A DNA stretch of 64,000 bases, taken from NCBI GenBank assembly GCA_900312665.1, contig ONZQ02000014.1, positions 527,924 to 591,923 on the forward strand, given 5' to 3'. Each line of letters opens with the position of its first letter. Position 1 is the first letter of the stretch. Below the pieces are notes generated by a model that was not told the origin of the DNA, searched no databases, and worked only from the letters and a program-made list of their open reading frames with translations. This stretch comes from Cephalotrichum gorgonifer. Its lineage: Eukaryota; Ascomycota; Sordariomycetes; Microascales; Microascaceae. The position numbers were made by a program, and so were the translations under genes. Shown here one piece after another: positions 22,298 to 33,754 of the stretch.

Positions 22298-24365
22298 CTA
22301 CTCCTCGCCGACATTCACATCCCCCCTAAGTCCCTCCACGACCAGCTCCTCACCCGCGCAGCGGTGGTAGATGTTCTTTACATCGTCCGTGGTGGTCTCG
22401 AAGTGGCTGGTGGCGTCGTAGCTCTTCGAGATGAAGATGTTATCCTTGGAGCCGTCCTCGAGGGGCTTGTACATAGGGATGGGGGCGCCCTGTTTACTTG
22501 GTTAGTAAATGCGGTACACGGAACAAAACGAGCCGATGTGGAAGTGGGTGGGAAAGGGGTACGCACCATGAACTGCTCCTCGATCTTGCCGAGGCGGTCG
22601 AGGCCGGGCTGGAGCTCGAGGTGGTGGTTGGCCTCGGTCTCGGCGATGGTAGAGACAATGGCGATCCAGTACCCCTTAGGGCAAACATTGTGGGCGGAGG
22701 AGACGCAGGCGATGTAGATGTCTAGATTCTGAGTCAGCCCGTCTCACCCTACTAAATCCGGTGGAAGAGGCGGGAGGACAAAAGGAGAGGAAACCAGCAG
22801 GGGGACACTAACCGTTCTTGCGGCCGACTTGGTGCTGGGGGATAATTAGCTGGCAGGAGTCGCTGTCGCTCGTGCCGGCGAGGGGGTGCTTGAGGATGCA
22901 GATGGCCCTGAGAACATGGCCAACAACCGTGACCTTGCCGGGGAAGTACGACGGGTCACCAAGTATCACCTTGGCGCGGGTCTCGAACTTCATCTCCTCA
23001 ACGCCGGACATGGTGGCCTTGATCCCGACGGCCTTGTCACCCTCGTACTGGATCTCGTCGATGCTGGTGTTCAGCATGTAGGTGCCTCCGTAGATGGCGG
23101 ACAGGCGGGCGAAGCCCTGGGGCAGCTCGCCGAGGCCGTAGAGCGGGTAGATGTAGGGCGACTTGCCGTACCGCGCCACCGAGTTCCCGTAGAGTCGGAT
23201 ACGCTCGATGGCCTCGGGGGCTTTGCCGGGGACGGCGATGTATTCGTCGTCGGTCTGGTAGAGGGCCATGGCGTGGCCGATAAAGTCGCGAGTCCCAGCC
23301 TCGAGGCCGAACTTTTCAAATACATCCATCATGGTGCACTTGTTTAGATCGAGTCCTATGCCGTGCATGTAAGCCCAAATGCTGTCCACTACCTTCCACT
23401 ACCGTGTCCGCCCGGTGGGGGCGCGAACATAGGGGGATACTGCCGGGTGTGCTTCACTACTAACCCTTGTGCGTGGCGGGGTTGTTGATGTCGAAAGTGC
23501 CAACCCACTCGATGAACGACTTCATCCTTCGCTTCTCGAAGATGCCCATCAAGGGCGACTTTAGGGCCTCGGCGGCGTCCGAGGGGACTTTGGCGACGGT
23601 GACCTTGGAGCCAGAGCCCTGCTGTACGTAGCTCCCGGCCACCTGCTTGAACTCGATATACCTAGTGACATCGGTCGAGACGAGGATCCTGGTGAGCTCG
23701 CCCGAGGACATGAGGAACTTGGGGACAAGGTCAATGTTCCAGTCGTTCACACGGCCGTACTTCGTCCATGGCTCCTCTCCCTTTGTGTAGTTTCCGTACT
23801 TCTTGAAGAGCTATGCGGGGAAAGGGTCGGCTGTTAGTCAGGTGTATATCCGGGGGCGGGGCATGTCGTTCGTGGGTTCGAGGGGGGGCGATACCGCTTC
23901 AATGTTGAGGGAGGCAGCCTCTCTAGAGGATGAAAGTGTCAGCGGATTGATTGCCTATAGCTCGAAGGATAGGAAGAGTAGCAACATACCCTCCATAGTG
24001 GTCGTTACGGTCAATGTGAAGGACCTTCTTCCCCTTGACACTCAATACACTACATGGCGAGAAAAGCAAGGTTAGCGGAGAGCTCTGGTATTATGTTAGG
24101 GAAACAGCTCCCAAAGACCCTACCCAGAGAGAATGCACTCCGTCAAGCCTGTGCATGGCGCCCATAGTCAGTCAGTAAATGCTTCGCTTCAGCTTAGAGC
24201 TGTCTCAACCTAATCCCGCCGACCATAGACGTTGCGGGGATGTGGACGTTCGGAGGTCGGGAAGTCGGGAAGCGGGGGAGGAGGGAGGACAAAGGGGCGG
24301 ATGGCTAGATGAAACCCACCTGTGCCCAGCACGATGACATCGTATTCCTTGGCAATCTCCTCCAT
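22298..24365 (-). CDS. GDI1: Rab GDP-dissociation inhibitor
   Basis: Protein of 464 residues that extracts and recycles prenylated GDP-bound Rab GTPases between membranes and cytosol. Eight exons (minus): 24365-24320, 24148-24124, 24049-23990, 23922-23895, 23810-23465, 23355-22813, 22721-22567, 22489-22298. The N-terminus MEEIAKEYDVIVLGTGLTEC with VLHIDRNDHYGGEAASLN is the conserved FAD-like fold of GDI/REP proteins. NDWNIDLVPKFLMSSGELT and YGLGELPQGFARLSAIYGGTYMLN are signature segments of the Rab-binding platform and domain II. Length equals typical fungal GDIs. The N-terminus is broken into four small exons (46, 25, 60 and 28 nt), so gene finders may miss it. Essential in yeast. Confidence 0.96.
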
Positions 24366-25254
24366 GATGGTGCGAAGTGGTAAGGGGAAAGAGCAGCTAC
24401 TCAGAGACGGGGGAAGATGAAGCAGGCGGGTTATATGAAGGCCTGGGGAGTTCTGTGGAGGTTACGATAAAGGTGATGCCTTGATGGGGATGGAAGGCGG
24501 GGGACTTCAATGTTGGGTACTTGGTGGGGAAGATGGACGGCATTGGTCGGTGAGAGGGTTGGAGCTTTCTGATGAGGGGTCGTTTTGCCGGGTTGGGAAC
24601 TACCTTTGGGCGGGTCGCCAGTGCCTTTTCAGGTTCAGGCGGCCCCGAGTCAATTCGCCTTCAACTTTCTTTCGCTTAAGATTCGGCCGAGCTTGACCCA
24701 ATGCCCTCTGAATGTGGGGATTTTGTGATTATCAAGTTTGTCCATTTATGTTGTGCTCTGTAGCTCTTAATACAGTAAGCTCGACTCCGTCTGTCCTCGA
24801 ATACACACAAGTCAGTACGACAATGGATTGTGCTGCCATCCTCCTCCTTCAACTGCCGTATACTCGATCCTAGCAAGTGCACATATAGCATGTTTCATAG
24901 ACACCAGACAGGCGGAGGAAACAAACGAAGACAATATGATACGGCTTATGCATCATGTGTCATGCATGGGGTGTGCCAGAATAGCATCACCTCGAGCGGC
25001 TTTACGAATAGGTATACAAAGAATTCCAACATTTTATGTAGCTGCTACAGTACATATCCTACAATCGCGTCCGATTCACACATCTGGCCAGCCTCCAGTC
25101 CTCCAGGATGAATGGTGCACCGGCCCCTCCACCACCTCCCTCCCCCCTTTTCCCTCTCCCCAGTATAGCGAGTCCGTACTGCCTAATCGCACACCACAAG
25201 ACGCTCGTATCCAAAGGCGGTAGGTGTATTCGGGGTATCGAGATGCCTAGGCCC
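24366..25254. other. GDI1 upstream / MRPL4 downstream region
   Basis: Tandem minus-strand genes flank this stretch, so it should contain the GDI1 promoter and the MRPL4 3' UTR. No gene or notable repeat seen. Confidence 0.6.
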
Positions 25255-26090
25255 TCAGGCCGGAGCGGGTTTGGGAGGGGTCGCGTCGCTGGTGGGTGTG
25301 GGCTCAATCTCCTCCTGCTCGAAGACACCATTGTCTTCCATCGGGGTGTACGCCTCGCCCTTTCCGCTAAGGTTGATTTCGGGGTCGTTCGATGCGAGGT
25401 CATGCGCGTCCTCCCAGAGGTAGAATCGTTCCGTTAAGACGTGCTTGATAGCCTTCATCGTCCGCTTGACCTGGAGATAGAAGAGAGAACCGTTAGTCTG
25501 CCTGCGACGCGCCTTTGTTTCGAAGCCCTCCCCCCAACTGGGGGTAACAAGAAGGGGGAACCCACGGTTGCATCGCGATTACTCGACTCTGCAGCCCCGA
25601 AACCCAGCTTAAGCCTTTCCCTCTCCCTGTCCATCGTCGAGATGCGGTTCCGCTCCCGACAACACACCCACCACAGATTATGCAGGTCGTCCCAGCTCTT
25701 CCTCCTCAGCTCCTCCACAGTCCAAGCGCGCCCGTACTCCCTATCCTCCTTGGGCGAGCGCACGAGCTTGCCGTCCTCCGCGAAGAAGGCGTAGAGCCCG
25801 TGGTTAGGGTCGACCTTGATCTTCGGGAGCCGCGTGGAGGGCTGGGGCAGCGGCTCGTCCGACACGGACACGGGCTCACGGAGGCCCGTCCTCCGGAGCG
25901 GACTGACGCCTCGGTGACGGTTGTTGTCTCGCGTCTTGCTGTGCTTGATCCTCTTCCACTGCGCGGCGGTGGTAGAGAAGGGCGCCGCGCTGGCGATCGA
26001 GGCCTGGCCCCACGCTGCTTGAGGTAGAGGGAGGGCTTGGGGTCGGAGAAGCCTGCCTAAGCAGGCCCTGGAGGCGGTTGAGGTCGCCAT
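25255..26090 (-). CDS. MRPL4: mitochondrial large-subunit ribosomal protein uL29m (Mrpl4)
   Basis: Structural protein of the mitochondrial 54S subunit, 246 residues. Exons (minus): 26090-25566 and 25470-25255. The N-terminus (MATSTASRACLGRLLRPQ...) is rich in Ala, Ser and Arg without acidic residues, as expected for a matrix-targeting presequence. The core motif DPNHGLYAFFAEDGKLVRSP, then RAWTVEELRRKSWDDLHNLWWVCCRERNRI, is typical of the family. After the intron the reading continues KRTMKAIKHVLTERFYLWEDA. The acidic/Pro-rich tail is lineage-variable. A longer upstream frame exists to about 26198, but the mitochondrial-type start at 26090 is better supported. Confidence 0.93.
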
Positions 26091-26882
26091 TGAGCCGGGG
26101 ACTGTCGATGACGGCTTTTTCTTGGATCTTTGAATCGAGCTGATGTCCGGGCTGCGAACTGTCGAAGCTTCACTCAGGGACAGAAATTTGCTGGCCAATC
26201 ACAAGAAACTGTTAGTCGAGGCCCACCCAGTCGCACCTCGCCTTCTGCAAAATCACGTGACATATCGCTCTTCGGCACACATCCCATCCCATGTTGCTTC
26301 CACAGCCTGGAGACTGGCAGGAGGCATTGAACGCCCAGTATGGAATCTCTTTCTTCTGGTTATCTGTGTCTCGCGTGCTGTTGAGCAACCGGTAGGATAC
26401 ATCCGAACATTTAAGAGGATGCCCTACCAGTATAGCCGACATGCAACACTTCTCGCGCCGCCATCAACATTCCCACAAGCACCATACGTTACAATAATAC
26501 TACGTTGATAGCACATAACTTGAGATCAAGCCATTTGATTTGGCAATTGAAGCGAGGTATAAGTTTACACCTCAGCATCCCGCCCTGAATACACAATGAC
26601 CAGGCCCACGGACCGACAAGTCCGGTAGGGCCGGGTGGTATGGCCGAAAAAAAAAACACTGCATGCGGTTGTGTTACTCCAATTGCCCTTGCCGTCAGTG
26701 CATCGGTTTAATATTTCTTGGTTGATCGCCTTCTTCACCCCCTTCTACCTGCAGGCGGCTGCATCAAGCAGGCAGGGGGGATGCCTCCAAGTCTGTGCGA
26801 AGTCCGATGCACCTCGCTCTGCACCACAACAGGCGGATTCGGATGGCGGAACGACGCATCGCGAGCCGAGAGAGAGATAGAG

Positions 26883-26902
26883 AGGGAGGGAGGGAGGGAG
26901 GG
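26883..26902 (+). repeat. GGGA tandem repeat, possible G-quadruplex
   Basis: Five consecutive GGG triplets spaced by single A residues, a pattern that can fold into a G-quadruplex. Intergenic, about 800 bp upstream of MRPL4 on the opposite side of its start. Confidence 0.7.
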
Positions 26903-29600
26903 AGAGAAGGTGGTAAGGCGCGACTTTGTTGGGCCACCTGGGCCCCCTGACGTTGTTGCTCTCTCGCTTCCATTGATGTGTCTGGCCCGGAGCCTCTAAA
27001 CCTGAGGATTCGCTCCTCAAACACCCGTAGGTCCCGCGATACCACATGATGTCCAACGTACGCCGTCGGATTTTGTGAATATGTGGTCGAGGAGAGCGAT
27101 GGACAGAGTCGGGATGCTCTGTTCTCACCATGGGCGGCCGAGATATGAGATCGCTAGCTGGGCGCATCTCAAATCAGCCTCAATGCTCTCTCCCATCGGC
27201 CCAGTTCCATTTCCCAGGTGCTGCTGCAGGCATGCTGATAATAGCTCAGGCGGGATGACTGCTATGGTTTGTGGCAGTGCGATTCAGGCTGAAAAGGCCC
27301 TCCGGCGGCAGTGAGCCTCAATGCACAAGGCTCTTCGCAACATCCATACGGGAGGGAATATGGGGTGCAAGTTACTGGCAATCTTCGCCAAATCTCCGTG
27401 GGGGGGGGGAGGCGCGAGGCCACGTCCCCTGGGTCTGCCACCCTCATAGGATCCATGGATCGCGGGCGGCATTAACCCTTCACCCGCCACGAGTCGATCT
27501 AGGGGGCACGAGATGTGGTCACGGGCGACTTCGAGAAGGACGGGGAGCGTTCCATGCGCATCCCGCGGATCTCCGGATCGTCGTATGCGCCGTCTCTGAT
27601 AGAAAGCCGAATCAGCCCTTTTTTCCCCTCTCGGTTAGATCTCCTCCTATACAGGCACAACCAAAAGGAGTTTCACGAGCGTGTCCCCCTCCTCGTAGTC
27701 ACATTCGTGCCATGCCTATACTTAGATCCGCGTCGAAGCGGGGGAGCCGTCCGAGACGACATCGGAACGACGGGTAGGTGAAGCACCCTTCATATTGTCA
27801 TGACGTCGAGAATTTCCTTTGAGGGGAAAAGAGTGGTTGGGGTGCTAGCTTAGGGAGGTGGAGGAGCGGCATGCCGCGGAATGCCGCTGCCGTCGCATCG
27901 ACATGGCTTGGGTTTGGCAGCGCCCAGAAAATCCCCTTTACACGAGGCGGCCCCTTTGAAATCGCCGGGCGTCTCTCGCTCTCACTCACCACCCCGACTC
28001 CAATATAAGCACGCGAAGATACAAGTACGTTCGGGCGGGAGGGACGGTATGCCGCGCGTCGAGTCCGTTCCACCTGACGGGGACTCGAGACGGCGGGCAC
28101 GAGTGATAATGCCGATCAACTACCTGCAATGCCATGACGCGCGACACCTGTCCCAAGTTTTACATTCGTTGTATCCCAAAATCGTTATCCTGTTGGCCGT
28201 CGACCGTCGCTTCGTCACTCATGGTGATGATAATGACCGTAGATACTCCTAATAGAACCGGTGCGAGTACGGATACGGAGAAACATCCGCCAGCACTCAC
28301 CACATCATGATCCTCGCTGCGCCCCCCCACTTGCCGAACATAGCATCCGAAGGGCCCAGAGGCTGCCAAGACGAACCAGTTCCATCACGGGCGCATCATA
28401 GGCTGGGATGCCCTTGGAAAGGGGGGGGGGGTCGGTGGCCGGAGGATATAGCGCGAGGACGAAAGTGACATCAGCAGGGGGGGGAAGATGAGAGTACAGG
28501 TACGAGTATCCTTTGTCCACGATTTTTAGCTTTGAACCTTGGTGGATGCTTTTTTTTCTTTCATTAGCAGGGTTACCGCTAGTTCAAAACACGCTTCATA
28601 GGCACAGGCTGCGACATGTGCATAAACGTGGTTATGGTGCGGAAAATTGGAGGGGTTTTTGGTTCATAACATTCAATACCAGTATGAGTGTACAAGCAGA
28701 AAAGGAGGGGATTTGAGCCCAAGGGAGATGTTCACTTTGTATGTACATCGCAGATCCCTTGTTTCGCGGATATATGCATGTACTGACGGGCGTACGGTGT
28801 AATTGCTGCCGAGGTCGCTGCGAAGTCCCCTCCCCCCCCAAGTATATGTGGGAGAGAGAGAAAAAAATGGGTGGCTGATTTGACATGCAAGGAGTGAAGA
28901 AGCGCGCCTAGAAACCGATGCCCAAAAAAAAACGCGCAACAAAGAAGTTGGACGGGCGGCGCGCCGAATATCCCAACCTGCGAAACAAGCTGAAAGTTGG
29001 ACGCCATTTTCACAAAACGACGCGGTAGCTTCGTCTGATGGGTGGGTGGCGAAAGCCCCTTGGCAACTCACAATCTTTCCTTCCTCTCTCTTTTCTCGAC
29101 ATATCGGATTCGCCGAGCTTGGTCCCCGGAGTTATTGGGAAGAGTGGTGATTTGTGCCAACCAGAATTTCGTTTGAGGTACTCGTTCGTACCTTGGACCC
29201 CGAAAGAGCTTGTCCTCTCATCCTTGGTAGGTACGAGTACGAGTACGGTAGGTCCTTTTGGAGTTTTCAATCTCTCTCCCTCCTTCATCTCTCTGTGTCC
29301 CTCAGGAGCTAGAAGTAGTCCCCCAACGAACGGCTACCTCCGAGAATCGGAATTGCACCCGAGGGAGGGTGTACGACTACCTCCTCACAAGCAAGTACTT
29401 TCGTAACTCGATTTAGCGGTACCTCCGACAAAAAGTCGTGGACTTTCGAGTCAACGTTACAAGAATCCCATCCGAGCAACCAAGCCCTCATCAAATCCCC
29501 GTCCACTCACTCCCAGCATGGGGCTCTGCTTTGGATTCGCATGTCGTGTAATGCGGAGCTCATGAAGAAGCGCAGGGAGGGTGGGAAGGTGGGCACCATA

Positions 29601-29615
29601 CCCCCCCCCCCCCCC
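29601..29615 (+). repeat. poly-C tract (15 nt)
   Basis: Homopolymer of 15 C in intergenic DNA; length may be an assembly estimate. Confidence 0.9.
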
Positions 29616-29887
29616 ACTTTGTAGAGGGGCAAGGGGAAAAAGAGCCGCGCTTAAGCTCTTTATGGAGCACAGGAGTCCTCTTCGGATGGATCTCTCCCTC
29701 AGAATATGTCAGGGCGCCCGCGCCCCGGCCCCACGAGGCGAGGCAGCCACGCGGGAAGGGTGGTTCCCTTACTCCACCAAATGGAGATCCTGGCCATTAT
29801 TCGTGCCAGCGTCGTGGGAGAATATGGAAGTGTGGGTGGGGGGGCGGGCCCGAGTATGAGTTGCGGCTACTCGCATCTTCGACGACG

Positions 29888-29901
29888 ACGAGTATACTCG
29901 T
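29888..29901. repeat. 14-bp perfect palindrome ACGAGTATACTCGT
   Basis: Exact inverted symmetry, made of the same CGAGTA word found in the other palindromes of this region. Confidence 0.85.
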
Positions 29902-30726
29902 AAGCTTTCGTGGGCAAAGAGAACGCTCCTTTCGAGTATGAGCCTTAGTGCTCGAGTTGCCGCGAGCTCCGTCCGTGACAGGACCTTTGGCGAAGACTGC
30001 CACCATTCGGCCCGTTCACGAAATTATGCAAAATTATAAATAAAATATGCAAAGTACGAAGGATACAAGCTGCTTGTTCTCGAGTTTCAAAGTACTTCCA
30101 TCTGTCCGGGTCCCAAGTCGAGCGACTAATACTAATAGTATCCGTATAGTGACATGAGATCTGAGAACCACAGAACATAGATCGGACCTCGGAGGTAGCG
30201 GTACCTGCTGGAATGTGCTCACCTACCACATTACGAGTACAAGCATGGACCGCCCTCTCCTTTTCTCTTCATGGTTCGCATCCTCTCGGCCATTTACCCC
30301 CACAGGTAGATTATCTCCGGCCCCCCCCTTGCCAACCCATGGACCATGGACCATCGGCCGCTATCGTCATCATTAGTCGTCCTGCAGACGAAGCCGAAAA
30401 GGGCATCTGTTTTTCATATTCTTAGCGTTAATAGCGGCCCTTCCACCCCCCTCCCTCCCAACCCCCGTCCCATGTTCCATGCCGAGGCAGAGGACTGAGC
30501 AAGCACAAGCAGATATGTGGGCCACGTGGACCTCCCTCTTCTTTCTTCGCCCCCAGATCCCTGCTTGGAATCGCCCAGCCACCGCTGGCCGACCACACCA
30601 GTCTTTTTTTTGTTTCTTTTTTTTTTTTCTTTTCTTTTTTAACTTCCTCACCTCCCTCTCGTGGTGACGGAAGACGGACATATGAGCTTGGCCATGGCGG
30701 CGCGGAAACAGGTATGGTTGGACAAA

Positions 30727-30755
30727 GTACGAAGTGCTCGTACTCGCACTTGTAC
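30727..30755. repeat. inverted repeat, GTAC(G)AAGTGC / GCACTTGTAC arms
   Basis: Ten-base-pair stem with one bulged G and an 8-nt loop (30738-30745). Same word family as the neighbours. Confidence 0.75.
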
Positions 30756-31050
30756 CCCGAGAGGGTATTGGTATTTCGAGTTTTATTCGGTTGGGGGACG
30801 ATATTATTATATCGTACAAGCTTAGACGGCCCTTCGGTTCCGTACGACGACTTCGACATGCTTGTACTCGTATTACCAGCTCCGTACTCCCCGTCGCACG
30901 CGTACCTGTAGCGTCTGTGCAAGGATGTGCCACGAGGGGAGATGGGTCCCCCTCCTCACCACCCGAACCTTGTGGAGGGAACCCCCAACTTGGCAAGTCC
31001 TCTGGCGCTTATCAACTAGGTGCATGAGTACTAGAAAAAAAAAAGGCCAG

Positions 31051-31070
31051 TGTACGGAGTACTCCGTACA
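31051..31070. repeat. 20-bp perfect palindrome TGTACGGAGTACTCCGTACA
   Basis: Perfect symmetry over 20 bp centred on AGTACT. The half-site TGTACGGAGT recurs in diverged form at 4773-4800, 5226, 33730, 36500 and 53815. Intergenic. Confidence 0.9.
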
Positions 31071-31184
31071 AGTACGAGCAATGCCCAGACAAGCACGGAC
31101 AGGACTCGGAAAAATACACATCCACTAGTTCAGTCTCACCGGCCGAGACGCTAGTTCCTTCCTCCTACGTAGGACACCAGCCCC

Positions 31185-31214
31185 TACGAGTACTTTGGTA
31201 CCATAGTACTCGTA
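31185..31214. repeat. 30-bp near-perfect palindrome (14 of 15 pairs)
   Basis: Arms TACGAGTACT and AGTACTCGTA flank a GGTACC centre; the only mismatch is T/T at 31195/31204. It begins 115 bp after the 20-bp palindrome ends. Confidence 0.9.
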
Positions 31215-33306
31215 CCCGTACTTGGACAGAGCTTAGGGTGCAAGTAGGGTAGAATACAAGGCCAGACTACCACGCATCCGAAACTTGTCCTGCTACACGC
31301 TAAGGGGTACAGGATGACCTCAACACGCGCCGCAGGGTTTGTCGCGGCCTGGTGGTCTTCGAGTACGAGTATACTTGTATCGTCGGCCACATACCCGCCC
31401 CTAGAGCTCGTACGCGTACTCATAGCCTGCGGAGGATCCGGCAGGACACGATTCACTAACGATAATAGCTTTGTATACAACCGAGTTCGGAAAGGGACGG
31501 GTGTCGTTTGGTCAGGGGAGGCTGGTCGACCTGCGGCGGACGTACTAGCATACGACGCTAAGAGAGGGAGGGTGAAGAAAGCAAGGCGGTCGGAGCGAAA
31601 CCAAAACACGCCCGTTTGAAGGAATAATAACGCGTCACGCGAGTTTAGGGGGGTTCGAAATCACCAAAGCAGGTATGATGAGTGAGTACGAGAACAGCAC
31701 GGACACGATACCCGCAGATCCGATGCCGCTCCTTCGTGGAGGGCTCGACACTACTTGTATGGAGTACTGTGTTGATCGATGATGTCAAAAGGTCGGAATG
31801 TGCGTAGTCCCCAAGATGTAACACCCCCGTCATAAAGTACGTGCTTGTGCTTGTGGATGGACCCAAAGGCAAGATGCACACCTGGACAACCCGGCACAGG
31901 TATCTCTACCTTGCCAATCCGTGGATAAGAAGGGGGAGGCACAGGGACATTGGAAGGACCGCCGATTTCCCCTCATATCCCCTCACGATCCCCTCTCTTT
32001 CTGGACCTTCTGGGCCCCTCCGGACCCAGTTTTCTCCAACAATTGCCTGCCCCAGTTGATTGCGGCGGCTTAAATACCACGTCTGGTGGGGGGAGAAAGG
32101 CCGGCCGCATATGGCGACGCCACCAGGACCAGGGGTAAGGCCACATTAGCGAATGGGCTAACACTACGGAGGGGCAGAGACAGACCCAGACCCATTACGG
32201 AACCAGGTTTATGCTACAAGATGTGGACGGGCGCACTGGTAATTGTGGGAACGGCTTTATTCAGTGGGTATCGACGTTGCATAGCTCAATCGCTTGCAGC
32301 GGCACTTTGGGAAGATCGAGGGAAAAAGCAAAATAGAAAGGGTCGTCGGTAGACGGGATTCGGTGTGCAAGAGCTTGAAAAAGGTACAAGTACTCGCAGC
32401 TCTGGAACTACATGTAATACCTTCCTACCTACTTGCTGCCTGTGCTTGTACCAGTGGTACTGTGAACTAATCCAACCATAAGTACATACTAAATAAAGTA
32501 CTTGTATGCCAGGGCAGGCAGCCGAAGAAACAAATTTTGGAAAAAATAGCAGACAGGGGTTATGGTATGCATGTTCTAGATTACTGATACCTTCTCCATC
32601 GGATCCCCAACCTGATTTAGATAGGGGGGGAGGGGCAGGAATGCGTGCGGTCTCATCGGAAGAGGGCTTATTTAGCTAGCTCCGCAAGAAAGGGGGAAAG
32701 GGAAGGGCGTTATTAACACGAGGAAGGCGCAGCTCTGACATATGTGCTGATTGCAAGATTAAACGAGTGTGCCCTCGTGTTTTGGGAGAAAACCAAGCCT
32801 GGGCAGCAGGAGCAGGTAGAAACGTCGCCGCTGACTGGCGGGCAAGAGCTTACGCAAGCCCCCCTTATCCCCTACCCCCCCTTTCCTCCATCAACTGTCT
32901 GGTCTGGTCAGGGGTCCGTAGCCATTTACCCGTACAACGGGGGATCACTTCCTTGGAAGGAGAAACGCCTTCAGGGTCCTTCCATCCTTTCCTACGCCCT
33001 CCGCCACCCTCCGGTCTCGTCCTCGCAGTTCATTTGGGAAGGCGGGGAGGGGAGGTATATTACGTGGTCTTGGTTTTTTGTTTGATAAATGCTTCGAGCT
33101 CCCGGGATGACGGCTGTCGTCGCGCGTGGGGACTTTGGGGCTGGCGGGCGCATGTGGGCCTCTTCAGAGGTCGTGCTTCCTGATCTTATGCTGTTCGGAG
33201 TAGTGGGGCCGAGATCCGTTTCCCAGATCGCGTCAACCTCGAGCTGGGCGGTTTGTCAGACGGCAGAATCGCCAAATTAGAAACGCGACATGGGCAGATT
33301 GCCTCG

Positions 33307-33350
33307 GTCTACGAGTTTTTGTACTCGTATGTGTACGAGTACTCGTAGAC
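33307..33350. repeat. nested, mutually exclusive inverted repeats
   Basis: Outer arms GTCTACGAGT (33307-33316) and ACTCGTAGAC (33341-33350) are exact complements. Inner arms GTACTCGT (33321-33328) and ACGAGTAC (33335-33342) are also exact and overlap the outer right arm by 2 nt, so only one full stem can form at a time. Confidence 0.85.
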
Positions 33351-33729
33351 GAGACGATATGCCGTGTATCCCATCCTTACTCCTCTGCTGGCAGCTGGTT
33401 CATCGACCACTTGTGTCACTCCGTATCCGTACCCGTTATATTTCCAAATTTCTTCACCCCCTGCCTGGACCCTGGAAACCGAAGCTGGTAACGTTCAAGC
33501 TCGTACGAGTATTTACGGGGTTCCAAGGTAGCACTCCAAGATGGACGGTCACGACACGGACCCGGAGGCGGTCGTGGGGGTGGGTGGGGGTCTCAAACGG
33601 ATACAATGTAGGATGAGCTCCGGCCGAACGTGGGGCGAAAGCACCGAAACTCGCCGAGGAATGATAAGTCGACCTTTCTCACCCCGCTACACGGAGAAGA
33701 CAAAAGTCCGAGGAGTGGTACAAGCTATC

Positions 33730-33754
33730 CGTACGGAGTATAACTACTCGTACG
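33730..33754. repeat. imperfect inverted repeat CGTACGGAGTA / TACTCGTACG
   Basis: Ten-base-pair stem with a single bulge and a short loop; it joins a GGAGTA and a CGAGTA half-site. Confidence 0.7.

Noticed and set aside
30373..30996. 207-codon minus-strand frame with a KKKRKKKKKQKK tract
   Set aside because: The basic run comes from a T/C homopolymer-like tract; no conserved domain.
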